From the NCBI GenBank assembly GCA_023807065.1, contig JAJJLU010003732.1, positions 1 to 34,882 on the forward strand: a stretch of 34,882 bases of DNA. The letters are read 5' to 3'. This stretch comes from Isotricha intestinalis. Its lineage: Eukaryota; Ciliophora; Litostomatea; Vestibuliferida; Isotrichidae. The notes under the pieces are model-generated. The model had not been told where the DNA came from. It searched no databases and saw nothing but the letters and a program-made list of their open reading frames with translations. This document shows, in pieces, positions 1 through 9,428 of the stretch; the stretch's first letter is position 1; the number at the start of each line of letters is the position of its first letter. Position numbers and translations under genes: made by a program.

Positions 1-111
1 ATTGATCATAATGAAGCAATGAAAGTTTTAAAATTTGATAATGAAAATAAAACTAATCAAGCAATTAAAATTTTAACAACTCCAAAAGAAGAGGTAATTC
101 TTGGAAAATAA
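1..111 (+). CDS. C-terminal tail of an unidentified protein (5' end outside window)
   Basis: Frame 1 is open from the window edge through 36 codons to a TAA at 109-111. The tail reads as a short amphipathic stretch in which EAMKVLKFDNENKTNQAIKIL loosely recalls the last two helices of a UBA domain (small residues, then an AI..L ending). That resemblance is weak and I do not assign a function. It runs in the same direction as the uracil phosphoribosyltransferase gene, whose ATG lies 83 bp downstream. Codon choice (AAT, AAA, GAA, TTA) matches the rest of the window. Confidence 0.55.
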   Translation: MDHNEAMKVLKFDNENKTNQAIKILTTPKEEVILGK

Positions 112-194
112 ATAAGAATAAACTTTTTAAAAAATTAAAATTTTTCAATTTAATATTTTTTATTAACGAGAATTTTCAAAAAAAATAAAAAAAA

Positions 195-857
195 ATGGAA
201 AAATATCCAAATTTAAAAATAATAACTCACCCATTAATTTCACATAATTTATCAATAATAAGAGATAAAAACACACCATCAGATTTATTTAGAACTTACT
301 TAAGAAAAGTATGTGAAATATTAGTATTTGAAGCAACAAAGAATTTACCATTAAAAGAAACGGAAATAGAAACTCCAATATCAAAAACAAAAGTAGAAAA
401 ATTAAAAGACAATATAGAAATATATGTAGCATTAATATTAAGAGCAGGATTAATTTTTTCTTCATCTTTCGAAGAAAATGTTCCAAATATAAAAGTACAA
501 CATTTAGGAATGGAAAGAGATAAAACAACAAAACAACCAATTCATTATTATAATAAATTACCAGAAAAATTTGATAGTGATAAAGAGATTTATGTTTATA
601 TTTGTGATCCTATGTTAGCAACAGGAGGATCTGCAATTGATGCTATTAAACTTTATGTTAAAGATAGAAATATTCCTCAGAAAAATGTGGTTTTTATTAA
701 TTTAGTCTGTTGTGAAGAAGGAGTCCAAAAAATTTTCAGTCAATTTCCTGATGTTCACATTATTTCTGCTGCTTTTGATGAAAAATTAAATGATGATAAA
801 TTTATTGTTCCAGGGTTAGGTGATGCTGGAGATAGAATTTTTAATACTTTTTATTAA
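195..857 (+). CDS. upp: Uracil phosphoribosyltransferase, bacterial type
   Basis: A 220-residue protein that should convert uracil and PRPP to UMP and pyrophosphate in cytosolic pyrimidine salvage. It is alignable by eye end to end with bacterial Upp (usually about 208 residues): ITHPLISHNLSIIRDKNT at the N-terminus, then LPLKETEIETPISKT, LRAGL, the PRPP-binding loop DPMLATGGSA (about residues 137-146), and the uracil-binding C-terminus VPGLGDAGDRIFNT. These blocks are closer to bacterial Upp than to fungal Fur1-type enzymes, which diverge at the first and second blocks. All catalytic blocks look intact. There is no intron, and base and codon use is as AT-rich as in the neighbours. The start is the first ATG in frame, preceded by an A-rich run, and it places the family N-terminus correctly. 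A bacterial origin by lateral transfer is an inference. Confidence 0.95.
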   Translation: MEKYPNLKIITHPLISHNLSIIRDKNTPSDLFRTYLRKVCEILVFEATKNLPLKETEIETPISKTKVEKLKDNIEIYVALILRAGLIFSSSFEENVPNIKVQHLGMERDKTTKQPIHYYNKLPEKFDSDKEIYVYICDPMLATGGSAIDAIKLYVKDRNIPQKNVVFINLVCCEEGVQKIFSQFPDVHIISAAFDEKLNDDKFIVPGLGDAGDRIFNTFY

Positions 858-978
858 ATTTCTTTGTTTTAAAAAAATTATTAAAGAGTATAAATTTTAT
901 TTGGTGTTTAAGTATATTAATTTGGATTTTTGAATTTTATTAATTTTATTTTTTTTAAATAATTTTTAAAGTAAAAAT

Positions 979-2487
979 ATGAATATTCCTAAATCTCGAA
1001 TTAAAGATTCTTCAAATGAGGAAAATTCAAATAATAATATTGATGAAAAAGAAGAAAATTCTGAAATAAAAAATCCAATAATAACAAATACAAATGAAGA
1101 AGAAAAAGAATTAAATGAAGAAGAAGAATTAGTTCAGCAAAAATTAGGCAATTCAGAAAATAGTATGAATTCAATATCAAAACCTTTTATATCATTAACA
1201 TCATTATCTAAATGTCAATGTTGTAATAGTGACTTTAATTCAAATGAAAATTTACCTATTTTATTACAATGTAGTCATTTTTTTTGTAAAAAATGTATTG
1301 AAAATTATTTTATTGAAGAAAATATTGGAATCAAATGCCCAATTGATGGTATTGTTGCTAAAAATTTTGATGATTTAGTAGTTTTAAAAAAATTAATCGA
1401 CGATGATTTATATGAACAAATAAATAACAATAATGAACATTTAAATAATAATAATGAAGAAAATGAGAATTATGATGAAAATCAAAATTATAATATTAAC
1501 TCAATAGAAAATAATAATTATGAAATTAATTATTGTCCAATTCACAAAGATCAAAAATTAACTCATTATGTAGAAGATACAAGAGAATTAATTTGTGTTT
1601 ATTGTGCTTTTAATAAATTAAAAAATAATTCTAAAATGGTTATTAAAGAAATAACTGAAAAAATAAGAGATTATGTTAATGATCTTGATATTCTTCTTGA
1701 AAATAATCAAAAATATGCTGTTTCATTACAAAATATTTTAAATGAAATTCATATTAATAAAGAAAATGAAGAAAATAAAGTTAATGAAATTTATGACCAA
1801 TTAATTGCTTATTTAATTAATAATAAAAATATTTGTTTAAATAAAATTGATGAATTTTTCAAAGATAATACTAAATGTATTAGTGATAAATTAGATTATT
1901 TTGGAGAAAAAATTCAAAATGCTGAAAAATTAAAAGAAGAATTAATTGAAATTGCTAATGAACCAAATGGAAAATTAAATCAAATCATTGATAAATATAA
2001 TAATTTTATTAGAGAAGTTAATGATAATGGAAAATATGATTTAAATATTAGTCAATATAAATTTGTTCATGATGATGAAAATAAAGTGATTAAGTATTTA
2101 AATAATTTTGCTGATTTGAAAAATAAAAAAAAGGTAATTAAATTTAATATGAATAATAATCTTAATTTTAATTTAAAAAATACTATTAATACTAATCCAA
2201 ATCAAACTAATGAAAATACTCAAAGAGATTATCCTAAATTTCCTGTTATGGATAAAGTTCCTATTAGTTTTGGAAATAGATTCAATAACATTGAAAACAA
2301 TTATTTAGATAATACAAATGAAAGTATTAATGCTACTTTAAATAAATATATTGTTCCTAAAAATTATAATAAAAAAGTTAATAATGAAAATAATATAAAA
2401 TCATTTCAAAATTTATCCAATGAAGACAAATTAGCAACATTAAATAAATATACAATCCCTTCAAAAAATATATATTCAAATAAATAA
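979..2487 (+). CDS. RING and B-box (TRIM-like) zinc-finger protein with coiled coil
   Basis: A 502-residue protein, probably a ubiquitin E3 ligase or cytoskeletal adaptor. After an acidic, disordered N-terminus comes a RING at about 79-123: C79, C82, C98, H100, C103, C106, C120 and, in the eighth ligand position, D123 (CPID). A B-box-like finger follows at about 186-209 (C186-x2-H189, H196, C206-x2-C209); its usual final HxxH pair is not visible. Residues 215-335 are predicted helical and coiled. The C-terminal third is Asn-rich and carries the motif ATLNKYxxP twice, near residues 452 and 486. RING, B-box and coiled coil in this order is the TRIM/RBCC layout, but no known C-terminal TRIM domain is seen. 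Substrate is unknown. Confidence 0.85.
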   Translation: MNIPKSRIKDSSNEENSNNNIDEKEENSEIKNPIITNTNEEEKELNEEEELVQQKLGNSENSMNSISKPFISLTSLSKCQCCNSDFNSNENLPILLQCSHFFCKKCIENYFIEENIGIKCPIDGIVAKNFDDLVVLKKLIDDDLYEQINNNNEHLNNNNEENENYDENQNYNINSIENNNYEINYCPIHKDQKLTHYVEDTRELICVYCAFNKLKNNSKMVIKEITEKIRDYVNDLDILLENNQKYAVSLQNILNEIHINKENEENKVNEIYDQLIAYLINNKNICLNKIDEFFKDNTKCISDKLDYFGEKIQNAEKLKEELIEIANEPNGKLNQIIDKYNNFIREVNDNGKYDLNISQYKFVHDDENKVIKYLNNFADLKNKKKVIKFNMNNNLNFNLKNTINTNPNQTNENTQRDYPKFPVMDKVPISFGNRFNNIENNYLDNTNESINATLNKYIVPKNYNKKVNNENNIKSFQNLSNEDKLATLNKYTIPSKNIYSNK

Positions 2488-2583
2488 CTTAAAAAAAAAA
2501 TAAATTTTTTTTTAAAATTAAAAATGTTTATAATAAAATTTAATAATTTAAAAAAAAATAAATTTCCATTCCAAATATAAAAA

Positions 2584-4776
2584 ATGGAAAAAAAATTTAA
2601 AAAAAGTGAAAAAAACTATGAAAAACCTTATCATAAGAAAAAATCAGAAATATACATAGAAGAAACAACATCATTAACAGAAAGAATAAAATCTGAAGTT
2701 CCTCCATCAGGAAAATATTCTTTAAATTTAAAAAGAGATTTAAATAATAAAAAGGATAAATTAGAAAATTGGGAAATACCAAAAGAATATTTTAAGGATC
2801 TTCCATTATCAAAAAAGATAATAAAAGGATTAACAGAATCAAAATATTATAAAATGACTCCAATTCAAAGAGCAACTCTTCCTCATAGCTTAAATGGAAG
2901 AGATATATTAGGAGCATCAAAAACAGGAAGTGGAAAAACATTATGTTTCCTAATTCCAATATTGGAAAATTTATATAGAGAAGGTGCAATTAAAGAAGAA
3001 GGTTTATTATCATTAATTATTTTACCTACAAGAGAATTAGCAATTCAAGTTTTTGAAGTTATTAATAAAATTGGAAAATATTTTTATTTTTCTGTTGGAT
3101 TAGTGATTGGAGGAAATAATTTAGAAAAAGAACAAAGAAGTGTTAATTTAATTAATATTTTAATTGGAACTCCAGGAAGATTGTTACAACATATGAATGA
3201 AACTCCATTTTTTAATGCTGATAATTTAAAAATTTTAGTTATTGATGAAGCTGATAGAATTTTAGATGAAGGATTTGAAAATGATATTAATGAAATTTTC
3301 ACTTATTTACCTAAAAATAGACAAACTTTATTATTTTCTGCAACTTTAACAAGAAATTTAAAAAGGTTAGTTAAAGTAAATATGCGTTCACCAGAATATA
3401 TAAATTTATCAAATACAGACAATATAATTACTTCAGATATAATAGAAAATAATAAAAATGAATTAAGTATATTGAAAAATAATAATATTATATCTGATAA
3501 TATAAATAATTTATTAATCCCAAAAAATTTAAATCAATTTTACACAATTGTAGAACCAGAAGATCGAATAAATATATTATATTCATTTTTAAAAACTCAT
3601 AAAAATTCCAAAATTTTAATATTTCTTTCATCAAGAAAGCAAGTTCGTTTCTTTACAGAAATATTTAAATATTTAAAATTAGGAATGACATTTTTAGATA
3701 TTCACGGTAAGCAGAATCAAAATAAAAGATCATCAACATATTTTACATTTATCCAAAAAAGAAAAAGTGTAGTATTATTTGCAACAGACATTGCAAGTAG
3801 AGGAGTTGATTTTCCAGCAATAGAATGGGTAATTCAATTAGATCCTCCTGAAGATATTGCTCAATATATTCATAGAATTGGAAGAACTGCAAGATATAAA
3901 TCAGAAGGAAATTCAATTTTATTTGTTTCTAAAAAAGAAGAAGAATTTATTCATGAGTTGGTTAATAAAAAAATCAATATTAAAAAAATCAAAATTCAAC
4001 AAAATAAAATTTCAAATATGGAAATTGTGATCAGAAGTATTTTAACTGAACATAATGAATTAATTCAAGCTGCTCAAAAAGCTATTTCATCTTATTTGAA
4101 AAGTGTTAATTTATTTAAAAATAAAAATTTTTTTGATGTTAATTCTATAGATTTAAATAAATTAGCTTTAAGTTATGGTTTAATGAGTTCTCCTCAAATA
4201 ATTGTAAAGAAAAACAATAATAATGATTTTGAAGGAGAAAAGAAAAAAAGTAAATTAGCAAAATTAAAAGAAAAAATTAAAATAAAGAAAGAAATGAAAA
4301 AAAAAGAAAATTCTGAAAATGAAGAAGATGACGATTTTTTAATTGAGAAAAAAAATGATGATGATAAATTATTAAATAAAAAGAAAAAAAGAAAAGAAGA
4401 AAATGAAGATATTAAAAGAGATGAGAATATAAGTGATGAAGAAGATAATTTTTATAATAAAGTTAAAAGAAGATTAGAACAAAATAAAGAATCAGATAAT
4501 ATAAAAGAAAAAGTGAGAATAATGAAAAAACATAAAGAGGATAAAATAAAAGCAAAAGAAAAAGATTATGAAAAACATGGAATTGAAATTGAAGATGATG
4601 AAAATTTATCTGATATAAATATTGAAGAAGAAAATATTAATAATGAAATTAATACTTCTTCTAATAAAATAAATAATAGTAAAAAAATTAATATTAATGT
4701 TGAACATTCATCAATTAAAGAAAAAGAAAAAGCTGCTCTTGAGTTATTAAAAATGAAAAATAAATTATTTAGTTAA
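2584..4776 (+). CDS. DBP4: DEAD-box RNA helicase, Dbp4/DDX10-like
   Basis: A 730-residue ATP-dependent RNA helicase expected in the nucleolus, where Dbp4/DDX10 helps release U14 snoRNA during small-subunit rRNA processing. Visible motifs in order: Q motif (F70, MTPIQ 91-95), motif I ASKTGSGKT 111-119, PTRELA 148-153, TPGR about 206-209, DEAD 221-224, SAT about 252-254, then in domain 2 SSRKQVRF, HGKQNQNKR, ATDIASRGVDFP and YIHRIGRTARY. The HGKQ block, the DFPAIEWVIQLDPPED stretch, and a post-helicase region (FFDVNSIDLNKLALSYGL) fit the Dbp4/DDX10 subfamily rather than other DEAD proteins. An Asn-rich insert of about 40 residues sits between motif III and domain 2. The C-terminal 180 residues are charged Lys/Glu-rich, as in the family. 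All catalytic motifs are intact. Confidence 0.93.
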   Translation: MEKKFKKSEKNYEKPYHKKKSEIYIEETTSLTERIKSEVPPSGKYSLNLKRDLNNKKDKLENWEIPKEYFKDLPLSKKIIKGLTESKYYKMTPIQRATLPHSLNGRDILGASKTGSGKTLCFLIPILENLYREGAIKEEGLLSLIILPTRELAIQVFEVINKIGKYFYFSVGLVIGGNNLEKEQRSVNLINILIGTPGRLLQHMNETPFFNADNLKILVIDEADRILDEGFENDINEIFTYLPKNRQTLLFSATLTRNLKRLVKVNMRSPEYINLSNTDNIITSDIIENNKNELSILKNNNIISDNINNLLIPKNLNQFYTIVEPEDRINILYSFLKTHKNSKILIFLSSRKQVRFFTEIFKYLKLGMTFLDIHGKQNQNKRSSTYFTFIQKRKSVVLFATDIASRGVDFPAIEWVIQLDPPEDIAQYIHRIGRTARYKSEGNSILFVSKKEEEFIHELVNKKINIKKIKIQQNKISNMEIVIRSILTEHNELIQAAQKAISSYLKSVNLFKNKNFFDVNSIDLNKLALSYGLMSSPQIIVKKNNNNDFEGEKKKSKLAKLKEKIKIKKEMKKKENSENEEDDDFLIEKKNDDDKLLNKKKKRKEENEDIKRDENISDEEDNFYNKVKRRLEQNKESDNIKEKVRIMKKHKEDKIKAKEKDYEKHGIEIEDDENLSDINIEEENINNEINTSSNKINNSKKININVEHSSIKEKEKAALELLKMKNKLFS

Positions 4777-4913
4777 ATAATAAATTTAAACAAAATAAAA
4801 TAATAAAAAAATAATTAAATTTTTTTATATTAAAATTATACATCATCATCTTTACAATTTAAAAATTTAATAATTAAATATTTTTCTTTTTTAATTAATC
4901 TCATATCTCAAAA

Positions 4914-6761
4914 TTATTTTTTTAAATAACTAGGAAAAAAATTTTGCTTTAAAACAGCTTTCATTTTAGGAGAAAGAGGTAATTTAGAATTTTTTTTAAA
5001 AGAATTTTTCTTCATAATTTTTCCTTTTTTAAAATTTCCAAAATTATTATTTTTAAAAATTTGTAAAGTAGAATTAGGAGGAGTATCTTTTTTTAAAAAG
5101 ACTTTATTTTTACTAATTTCCAATTCTTCAATATCATATTTTTCTCTAAATCCTTTATCGAAAAATTTATTTTTTTCCAAATTAGAATTTTGGCTTGGTT
5201 CAGTAAAATTACAATTATTTTGATAAGAAAAATCTTTATTATGAGAATCGATTCTTTTATTAATTTCTTTTTCAAAATTTTTAAAGCAAATTAAAACAAC
5301 AGTAATATTATCTAAACTTTTTCTTTCTAAAGCACATTTCATAATCATATCAACAGCACAAGCACATTGATCATTAATATCTTTAATAAAATAATATTCT
5401 TTAGATTTTTCTAAATCACAAGTCAACCAAACACAATTAACAATATCTTCATTACTTAATTGATCAAAAATTCCATCACAACCAAGAATTAAGAAATCTA
5501 TATTATCATCAATATTAAAATATGAAATTTCAGGATTAGGAATAATAACATTTTTTTTTCCTCCAAATTGAGGAAGTTTAGCTTCAGCATCACCAATTGC
5601 TCTACTTACTGAAAGTCTACCTGGTAATACTCTATATGGTCCTATTAATATTTGATTTAATATTTTATTATTATTATCTACTATTTTCTTTGTTGTTGTT
5701 GGTGTCTGTGTTTGATATATTTTTCCTCCATTTAATTTTATTCGACGTGATTCATGCTCTTCGTTTGGTTTGTGATCTATTGTTAATGCTCTTACGTCTT
5801 TTCCCTTATTTAATGATATTATTGCTCTACTATCACCAACATTTGCTATGTAACATACTTTATTTATTATTAATGCTATTACTACACAAGAACCACTTTT
5901 ATCAAATAATTCATTTCCATTTTCTTTGTTTAATGCGTAATTGGATATAAAATATTCTTCTGCTTTTTGAAAACCATTTATTAATGCATTTTTTGGATTT
6001 TGAGGAAAATTTTTATCATGAATTATAAATGAATGTAAATTATCTTTTAAAAAATCAGCACAAGTATTTCCACCATGACCATCATAAATTCCAAATAAAG
6101 AGCATTTAGGCCAAATTCCATTATTATAATTATTTGGTTTTGCTATATTTAAAGTAATAGAAACTCTATCTTCATTATAATTTCTTATAATTCCTTGATA
6201 TGTATTTACTGCATATGCGCGAATATTTCCTATTGGTTTATTTGATGATTTTGCTCTATCAAAATCTTTATATTCTATATTTAAATATGATAATTTTAAT
6301 GGTATATCTTGACTATTAAATAAAGAATTAATTGATATTATTTCTGGAGAAGATTGAGGAAATGAATCATTTCTTATATTATAATTATTTTCATTCATAT
6401 AATTTTGAATTTGAGGATTTGATACTGCTTGATTTATATTTATATGAGTGTTTATATTTATATTTAAATCTTTAAATGAATCTAAAAGTTTTATCTCATT
6501 TGCTTTATGTGATATTCTAAAATTTTTTGCTGTTGTATTATGATTATGATTCTTTGTCTTTGATTGAGAATTTGATTGTTTTGATTTGTTATTTAAATAC
6601 TTTATTTTATTTCCAAATGCATTTATTATATTTTTTGTAAATGCATCAGTTAATGCATTTTTAGTTTTAAATAAATTATTTAAATCTATTCCTCTTATAT
6701 TATTTTCTGGGGATTTGTTCTTTTTTTTTAAACTAATTGGACGCTTTTCATTCAAAAACAT
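4914..6761 (-). CDS. PP2C-family Ser/Thr phosphatase (PPM type)
   Basis: A 615-residue metal-dependent protein phosphatase. The PP2C domain spans about residues 183-495 and has the metal and active-site residues: E197-D198 (NYNEDR), D227-G228 (YDGHGG), D310 (NVGDSRA), the SRAIGD block ending at D391, D429-G430 (LGCDG) and D484-N485. The 180-residue N-terminus and 120-residue C-terminus are Asn/Lys-rich and look disordered. A roughly 20-residue insert near 350-372 separates the LNGGKI block from the GPYRVLPGRLSVSRAIGD block. The family usually acts on stress and cell-cycle phosphoproteins; no specific substrate can be read here. The stop codon of the upstream gene on the same strand is 39 bp from this ATG. 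Confidence 0.95.
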   Translation of the reverse strand: MFLNEKRPISLKKKNKSPENNIRGIDLNNLFKTKNALTDAFTKNIINAFGNKIKYLNNKSKQSNSQSKTKNHNHNTTAKNFRISHKANEIKLLDSFKDLNININTHININQAVSNPQIQNYMNENNYNIRNDSFPQSSPEIISINSLFNSQDIPLKLSYLNIEYKDFDRAKSSNKPIGNIRAYAVNTYQGIIRNYNEDRVSITLNIAKPNNYNNGIWPKCSLFGIYDGHGGNTCADFLKDNLHSFIIHDKNFPQNPKNALINGFQKAEEYFISNYALNKENGNELFDKSGSCVVIALIINKVCYIANVGDSRAIISLNKGKDVRALTIDHKPNEEHESRRIKLNGGKIYQTQTPTTTKKIVDNNNKILNQILIGPYRVLPGRLSVSRAIGDAEAKLPQFGGKKNVIIPNPEISYFNIDDNIDFLILGCDGIFDQLSNEDIVNCVWLTCDLEKSKEYYFIKDINDQCACAVDMIMKCALERKSLDNITVVLICFKNFEKEINKRIDSHNKDFSYQNNCNFTEPSQNSNLEKNKFFDKGFREKYDIEELEISKNKVFLKKDTPPNSTLQIFKNNNFGNFKKGKIMKKNSFKKNSKLPLSPKMKAVLKQNFFPSYLKK

Positions 6762-6800
6762 TTTAATTAATTAATTAATTTATTATTTATATTAATTTAA
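6762..6800 (-). promoter_or_regulatory. 39-bp intergenic spacer with (TTAA)n run
   Basis: The whole space between the stop of the poly-Asn gene (6801) and the ATG of the PP2C (6761), both on the minus strand. It contains a perfect TTAA tandem run at 6763-6780 and more AT-only sequence. It must hold either the 3' end signal of one gene plus the promoter of the next, or neither if the two are co-transcribed. No specific element can be named. Confidence 0.3.
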
Positions 6801-7171
6801 TTAATCCTGTTTATTTAATATATTCATTGAACTAAACAATGATTGTTTTTTAATATCTTTATCTAAATTTTTTAATTCAGATTTTACTTTATTAACACTT
6901 TTATTTTTTAAAGTAAGTAAATCTTTATATCCAAGAATAGAAGTACCATTATAAGAAGAATCTTTTTTTTCACTTTCACTGTCTGTTCTTATTAATTGAA
7001 TATAATTATTATAAGCATTTTTATCTTTCGAATCTTTTCTAACATTACTTATATATGGAGTAGTAGGAATTAAATTATAAATATTTTTCATTAATATTTC
7101 ATGATATTCAAGATTATAATAATAGAAAAATTCATCATTTATTTCTTCATTTAAATTTAAATTATAACTAA

Positions 7172-7238
<67 letters not shown>

Positions 7239-8117
7239 ATTATTATTATTATTTTTATTAATATTATTATTATTTTTAATATTATTATTATTATTATTAT
7301 TATTTTTAATATTTGAATTTTCAATTTTGGAGTTTTTATTATTTGGATTATCTGTATCATCAATATTTAAAGTATATTGAACATTATCATTGGAATCATT
7401 ATCATTTTCATCATTATTTTCTTCATCACTATTAAATGATAACATATATAATTCTTGATTATCATCATTATCATCATCTTCATTATTAATTGATATTTGA
7501 TTTGAATTTTTTTGTAAATTTTCTTCAATTTTTTCTTGTAAGGAAGTACCAATAATATTATGAATATTACTATTAAAATTATTATTATTTAAAGTTTCAT
7601 TAATAGAAGCATTAGATAATTTTCTTTGATCTTTATTAAAAATAGTACTAGGTGAAAAATTAAAATTAGAATATTGATTATTCATAAATAAATTATTATT
7701 CATATTTTGGAATTGAAAAAATTTTTCTTCATTTTTATTATTAAAATTACTAAAATCATTGTCGGGAGAATAATAATTTGTGTGATTAATTCCAGCATAA
7801 TAATCAACAATAGGAGAATTAGTTCTTGGAGAATAATATCTATTATTTTTTTCATTTGAATCATTTTTAAAAAAATTTGCTTTTGAAGGATAATTTTTAT
7901 TATTCATTTCCATTTTCTGTAACATATTATTTATTGTTTCTTTTGGTAAATCTGGAGATAAAGTTCTTTCTCTATATAATTTAGAATTAATTTCTGGTGT
8001 TGTTTCTATTATTGTTTTTGATTGAGATTTTAAAATTGGTGATAAAATTTGATTTGGTTGATTTTCTTTGTTTGTATTTTTATTCGGTGATTCTTTATCT
8101 TCTTCTAAATTTTTCAT
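6801..8117 (-). CDS. Asn-rich low-complexity protein, function unknown
   Basis: A 438-residue open frame with no domain I recognise. The N-terminal half is Asn/Ser/Pro-rich with possible phosphorylation motifs (YSPR, TNSP, YYSP). An acidic Asp/Asn/Glu block follows, then a poly-Asn region of about 70 residues containing an uninterrupted run of just over 20 Asn. The last 110 residues look more folded (DEFFYYYNLEYHEILMKNIY; later a helical Lys-rich end). Real-gene support: it is long, starts with a clear ATG, ends in TAA, and is spaced like its neighbours (74 bp from the TMEM39-family gene, 39 bp from the PP2C, all on one strand). Shadow frames in this stretch are all repeat-derived. Confidence 0.75.
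7173..7236. repeat. (ATT)n trinucleotide microsatellite, about 21 units
   Basis: A perfect 3-bp repeat of 64 bp, continued with interruptions to about 7303. Read on the minus strand it is a run of AAT codons encoding poly-Asn in the low-complexity protein. Because only AAT is used and never AAC, it has the form of a slippage-prone microsatellite. Confidence 0.95.
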
Positions 8118-8191
8118 TTATTGTAATTTGATTATACTTTAAAAATTATTTTTACTTTATATATTTAATCATTTTAATTAAATAAGTATAA

Positions 8192-9289
8192 TTAATGATG
8201 ATTAAAAATTATTTTTATTTTATTGTTCATATTATATATTTCATAAAAAGCAAACCAAGAACAGACTATTAATGTTAGTGAAAAAATATTAAACGTTGCA
8301 AAAATATAAAAAATACATTGAACAATAGTAAAACATCCATGAAATATTAATAAATATCTAAAGATTTTTCTTGGATTAATAAATAATTTATATAACCATC
8401 CCATATAAAGATTGTTTGGTTCTACAAAATTTTTTTCTTCCATACCAATATAATATTTACCTTTATATTCTACTATTGAATCTTTTTCATAATGTTGATT
8501 ATTTATCCAAACTTTAACTTCACTTAATTGTTCTTTTGATAAATCTTTTTTCAAAACTTTTTTCCAAATTCCTGTTGTCAAAACATAAAAATGAAATTCA
8601 CCACTTTTTTTATAATAATAAAAACTTAATCTGAAAAGAAATGAATTTATTAAAGCAAATAATATATAGAAAATAATAGCATAAACATTAAAAAATATAT
8701 TATTTTTAACTGAGAAAAAAACAGGGACAAAAATTGCATAATAACAATATTCTACTGAATAATAACCTATTACATTTATCATTCTTATTATTTCTTTTGG
8801 TTGAGTTTCATATTTTATATGATCATCAAAAGAAAAAATTGGAATTTGTAAAATTGAACAGTAAAAAAGAGACAAAAAAATGTATAAAGAATAATTTATT
8901 ATTAAATCATAAAGAATATAAATAATATCTATTATAAATGCTATTAATAATATTGAAAATATAACATGATTAATAGTATATATTAATATTTGTTTAATAT
9001 GAAAATGATAATTTATTTGTTTTATTACTCTTCTTGATAAATAAATTGATAATAAAATTATTAATTTGAAATTATAGTTATTCAAATATTGTTTATTTAT
9101 GTAAACACTTGTACTTAATAAAGTTGAAATTGACATTAAAAAAAACTTAAATTCAAATTTTAAAGTTTCTGGAAATATTTTACTTTGATTTGTTAATCTT
9201 TGAGTTGAATCTTTAAAATTTATTACTTCTGATAAATTACTTTTTACTTTTTCCATATTTCTATAAGCTTTCCTGTATTCTTTCGACAT
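8192..9289 (-). CDS. TMEM39: TMEM39-family multispanning ER membrane protein
   Basis: A 365-residue membrane protein with about 7-8 hydrophobic segments. It matches animal TMEM39A/B by eye in three regions: near residue 45, FEFKFFL followed by a helix and SRRVIKQI (human has FEFLFF and ARRLVWALI); a middle block ending YYAIFVPVFF; and the C-terminal soluble loop GIWKKV..., a W near the following helix, an SIVEYKGKYYIGM...EPNN block and LFINPRKIFRYLLIFHG (human has a VLVRHSRCLYRAMG...VPSD block and LFHRPLRLLNLL). TMEM39 proteins act at the ER in collagen secretion and in negative control of autophagy via the PtdIns phosphatase SAC1. The protein is shorter than the human one (488) mainly because the Ser/Pro-rich cytosolic loop is missing. 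The function here is inferred from family. Confidence 0.82.
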   Translation of the reverse strand: MSKEYRKAYRNMEKVKSNLSEVINFKDSTQRLTNQSKIFPETLKFEFKFFLMSISTLLSTSVYINKQYLNNYNFKLIILLSIYLSRRVIKQINYHFHIKQILIYTINHVIFSILLIAFIIDIIYILYDLIINYSLYIFLSLFYCSILQIPIFSFDDHIKYETQPKEIIRMINVIGYYSVEYCYYAIFVPVFFSVKNNIFFNVYAIIFYILFALINSFLFRLSFYYYKKSGEFHFYVLTTGIWKKVLKKDLSKEQLSEVKVWINNQHYEKDSIVEYKGKYYIGMEEKNFVEPNNLYMGWLYKLFINPRKIFRYLLIFHGCFTIVQCIFYIFATFNIFSLTLIVCSWFAFYEIYNMNNKIKIIFNHH

Positions 9290-9428
9290 ATTTAAATATT
9301 TAAAAAAGAAATTTTTAACATTTAAAAAAAGGAAATATTATATTTAATAATTTAAAAAAACATAAATAAAAAATACTCACAAAAAAAAATAACCTTATAC
9401 TAAAAATTTAAGCAATATATTTATTTAA

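Noticed and set aside
6763..6780. TTAA run as a piggyBac insertion hotspot linked to the fragment at 34 kb
   Set aside because: TTAA is frequent by chance in this composition and nothing around the run looks like a transposon end.
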